A stretch of 6,925 nt of DNA, taken from the NCBI GenBank assembly GCA_043802865.1, contig JAZDKQ010000005.1, positions 1-6,925 of the forward strand, read 5' to 3'. Position numbers and translations under genes: made by a program. This document shows, piece after piece, positions 5,664-6,925 of the stretch; within the stretch, counting starts at the first letter, position 1, and every line of letters starts with the position of its first letter. The notes under the pieces were generated by a model that was given only the letters and a program-made list of their open reading frames with translations, did not search any database and was not told the DNA's origin. The stretch comes from JAPLXD01 sp043802865 (lineage in GTDB: Bacteria > Patescibacteriota > Minisyncoccia > Moranbacterales > UBA11712).

Positions 5664-6925
5664 ATGGGGCTAGATCATAAAACGATTTTCAGATTCGGAA
5701 TCCGTTCTCCTCACGAATGGGCGATTGTTTTTCGCTTGGCGTTTCGCAATTTGCGCATGAACAAAATTCGGACCGCTCTCACGGTGATCGGGATTGTGAT
5801 CGGGATCATGTCGGTGATAATCGTGATGGCTGGCGGGACCGGCCTCAAAAACTATGTTTTGGGACAGGTCGATGTTTTTGGAACGGACTATATTCAGGTG
5901 GAAGTGAAAGTTCCCGGCGTTTCGGAAATGTCGTCGGAAAATATTTCCGGCAGAGGAACGGGCCTTGCCATCACAACACTGAAGGAAAAAGATGCTGAAG
6001 CAGTGGCGAAAATTCCCAACGTCAGAACCCGGAGCGCGGGAAATATGGATCAAGAATTGGTGAGCTACAACAGCGTGAACAAAAGAGTGATGATTTTTGG
6101 CGTGAATTCGTCCTATGTGGAAATTGACCGCCAAATTCAGCCGGTTGAGGGAGCCTTTTTCTCCGAGGGCGATGAAGCCGGAGCCGCTCAAGTGGCAGTG
6201 ATCGGCGCCGGAGTCAAAAAAAGTTTTTTCGGAGAAGGGGACGCCGCGGGAAAAAATATCAAAATAAAAGACCAAAATTATCGGGTGGTCGGAGTGCTCA
6301 AAGAAAGAGGATCCGCCGGATTTTTCAACTTTGACGATGTTGTCTATGTCCCCTTCAAAACGCTCAACAAAAAACTGCTTGGGATTGATTATGCCCAGTT
6401 CATCACGTTTAAGGTCAAAGATACCGCGCGTATGGAGGAAACAGCCGTTGATATTCGGGAAACGATGCGGCGCGAGCACGACATAACTGATCCGGCTAAA
6501 GACGATTTTGTGGTTATGTCCGCGGCGGAAGGGAAGGATATGATCGAAAAAGTATTCGGGACGATCAACTATCTGCTTTTGGCGCTCACTTCCATTTCTC
6601 TTTTGGTCGGCGGGGTGGGAATTATGAACGTGATGTATGTGGCCGTCACCGAACGGACGCATGAAATCGGGCTTCGAAAAGCTCTGGGAGCGACAAATTC
6701 GGGAATTCTGCGGCAATTTCTTTTTGAAGCCGTCATTGTGACGTTTCTCGGCGGAGCGGTGGGAATTCTTTTCGGGGTGATTTCAACCTATCTTCTCAAT
6801 AATTTTTTGATCCGGCTCGGATATATGCTTCAATTTTCCGTTCCCGCGAAATCCATCATCACCGCAGTCGGCTTTTCCGTTTTCACCGGCCTCATTTTCG
6901 GCATCTATCCCGCGTGGAAAGCTTC
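5664..6925 (+). CDS. MacB/FtsX-type ABC transporter permease (second copy), 3' end cut by window
   Basis: The frame from this ATG stays open for 420 codons and runs off the window, so the gene is partial only because of the edge. A 20-residue N-terminal extension precedes the conserved FRLAFRNLRMNKIRTALT start. Membrane segment 1 (about 36-57, TVIGIVIGIMSVIIVMAGG) leads into an extracytoplasmic domain (about 58-298). The FtsX part follows, with segments at about 302-328, 352-378 and 397-415 and the coupling motif HEIGLRKALGAT (333-344). It breaks off at GIYPAWKA; by comparison with the first permease only about a dozen residues are missing. It is clearly related to the first permease (about 27 of 58 positions identical by hand over residues 195-252 here), suggesting an old tandem duplication and a heterodimeric permease, as in LolC/LolE. 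An in-frame ATG at 5757 would delete conserved residues, so the first ATG is preferred. Confidence 0.96.
   Translation, partial: MGLDHKTIFRFGIRSPHEWAIVFRLAFRNLRMNKIRTALTVIGIVIGIMSVIIVMAGGTGLKNYVLGQVDVFGTDYIQVEVKVPGVSEMSSENISGRGTGLAITTLKEKDAEAVAKIPNVRTRSAGNMDQELVSYNSVNKRVMIFGVNSSYVEIDRQIQPVEGAFFSEGDEAGAAQVAVIGAGVKKSFFGEGDAAGKNIKIKDQNYRVVGVLKERGSAGFFNFDDVVYVPFKTLNKKLLGIDYAQFITFKVKDTARMEETAVDIRETMRREHDITDPAKDDFVVMSAAEGKDMIEKVFGTINYLLLALTSISLLVGGVGIMNVMYVAVTERTHEIGLRKALGATNSGILRQFLFEAVIVTFLGGAVGILFGVISTYLLNNFLIRLGYMLQFSVPAKSIITAVGFSVFTGLIFGIYPAWKA

Noticed and set aside
5717..5998. A 93-codon open frame on the + strand, out of frame with the second permease
   Set aside because: It overlaps the conserved N-terminal part of the permease in another frame; its product has no hydrophobic or domain pattern.
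5670..6716. A 348-codon open frame on the minus strand
   Set aside because: It lies wholly antisense to the second permease, whose + strand frame has clear MacB/FtsX motifs. The antisense product is His/Asp/Arg-rich with no recognisable domain.

Overview
The window looks like a piece of a Patescibacteria (Candidate Phyla Radiation) chromosome, perhaps Parcubacteria or Moranbacteria. This is an inference. It rests on tightly packed genes all on one strand, moderate GC, no encoded tRNA CCA ends, start codons without Shine-Dalgarno sequences, and the kind of short palindromes and CCAAT-rich intergenic repeats that I associate with those genomes. TGA is used as a stop (the gene ending at 2214), which argues against lineages that recode UGA. 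No marker gene here fixes the taxonomy.

Layout, all on the + strand. Positions 1-159 are non-coding and hold a small perfect palindrome and a duplicated fragment of the tRNA that follows. Next come tRNA-Thr(GGU) (160-232), an acidic single-pass membrane protein of unknown function (258-1151), ribosomal protein bL33/rpmG (1187-1342) and tRNA-Trp(CCA) (1361-1431). From 1435 to the window end runs a transporter cluster: a 259-residue membrane-anchored helical protein of unknown function, a MacA/HlyD-type adaptor overlapping it by 4 bases, a repeat-filled 135-base gap, a MacB/LolD-type ABC ATPase, and two related MacB/FtsX-type permeases. The second permease is cut by the window edge; it reads open for 420 codons with no stop.

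How it works together: tRNA-Thr, rpmG and tRNA-Trp are remnants of the common rpmG-trpT-secE-nusG translation/secretion neighbourhood. secE is absent where it would be expected, directly after tRNA-Trp, and an export operon stands there instead. The adaptor, ATPase and permeases should form a MacAB- or YknXYZ-like exporter of unknown substrate, with the two permeases probably pairing as a heterodimer on an ATPase dimer. The 259-residue protein is translationally coupled to the adaptor and is the most likely new component of this system.
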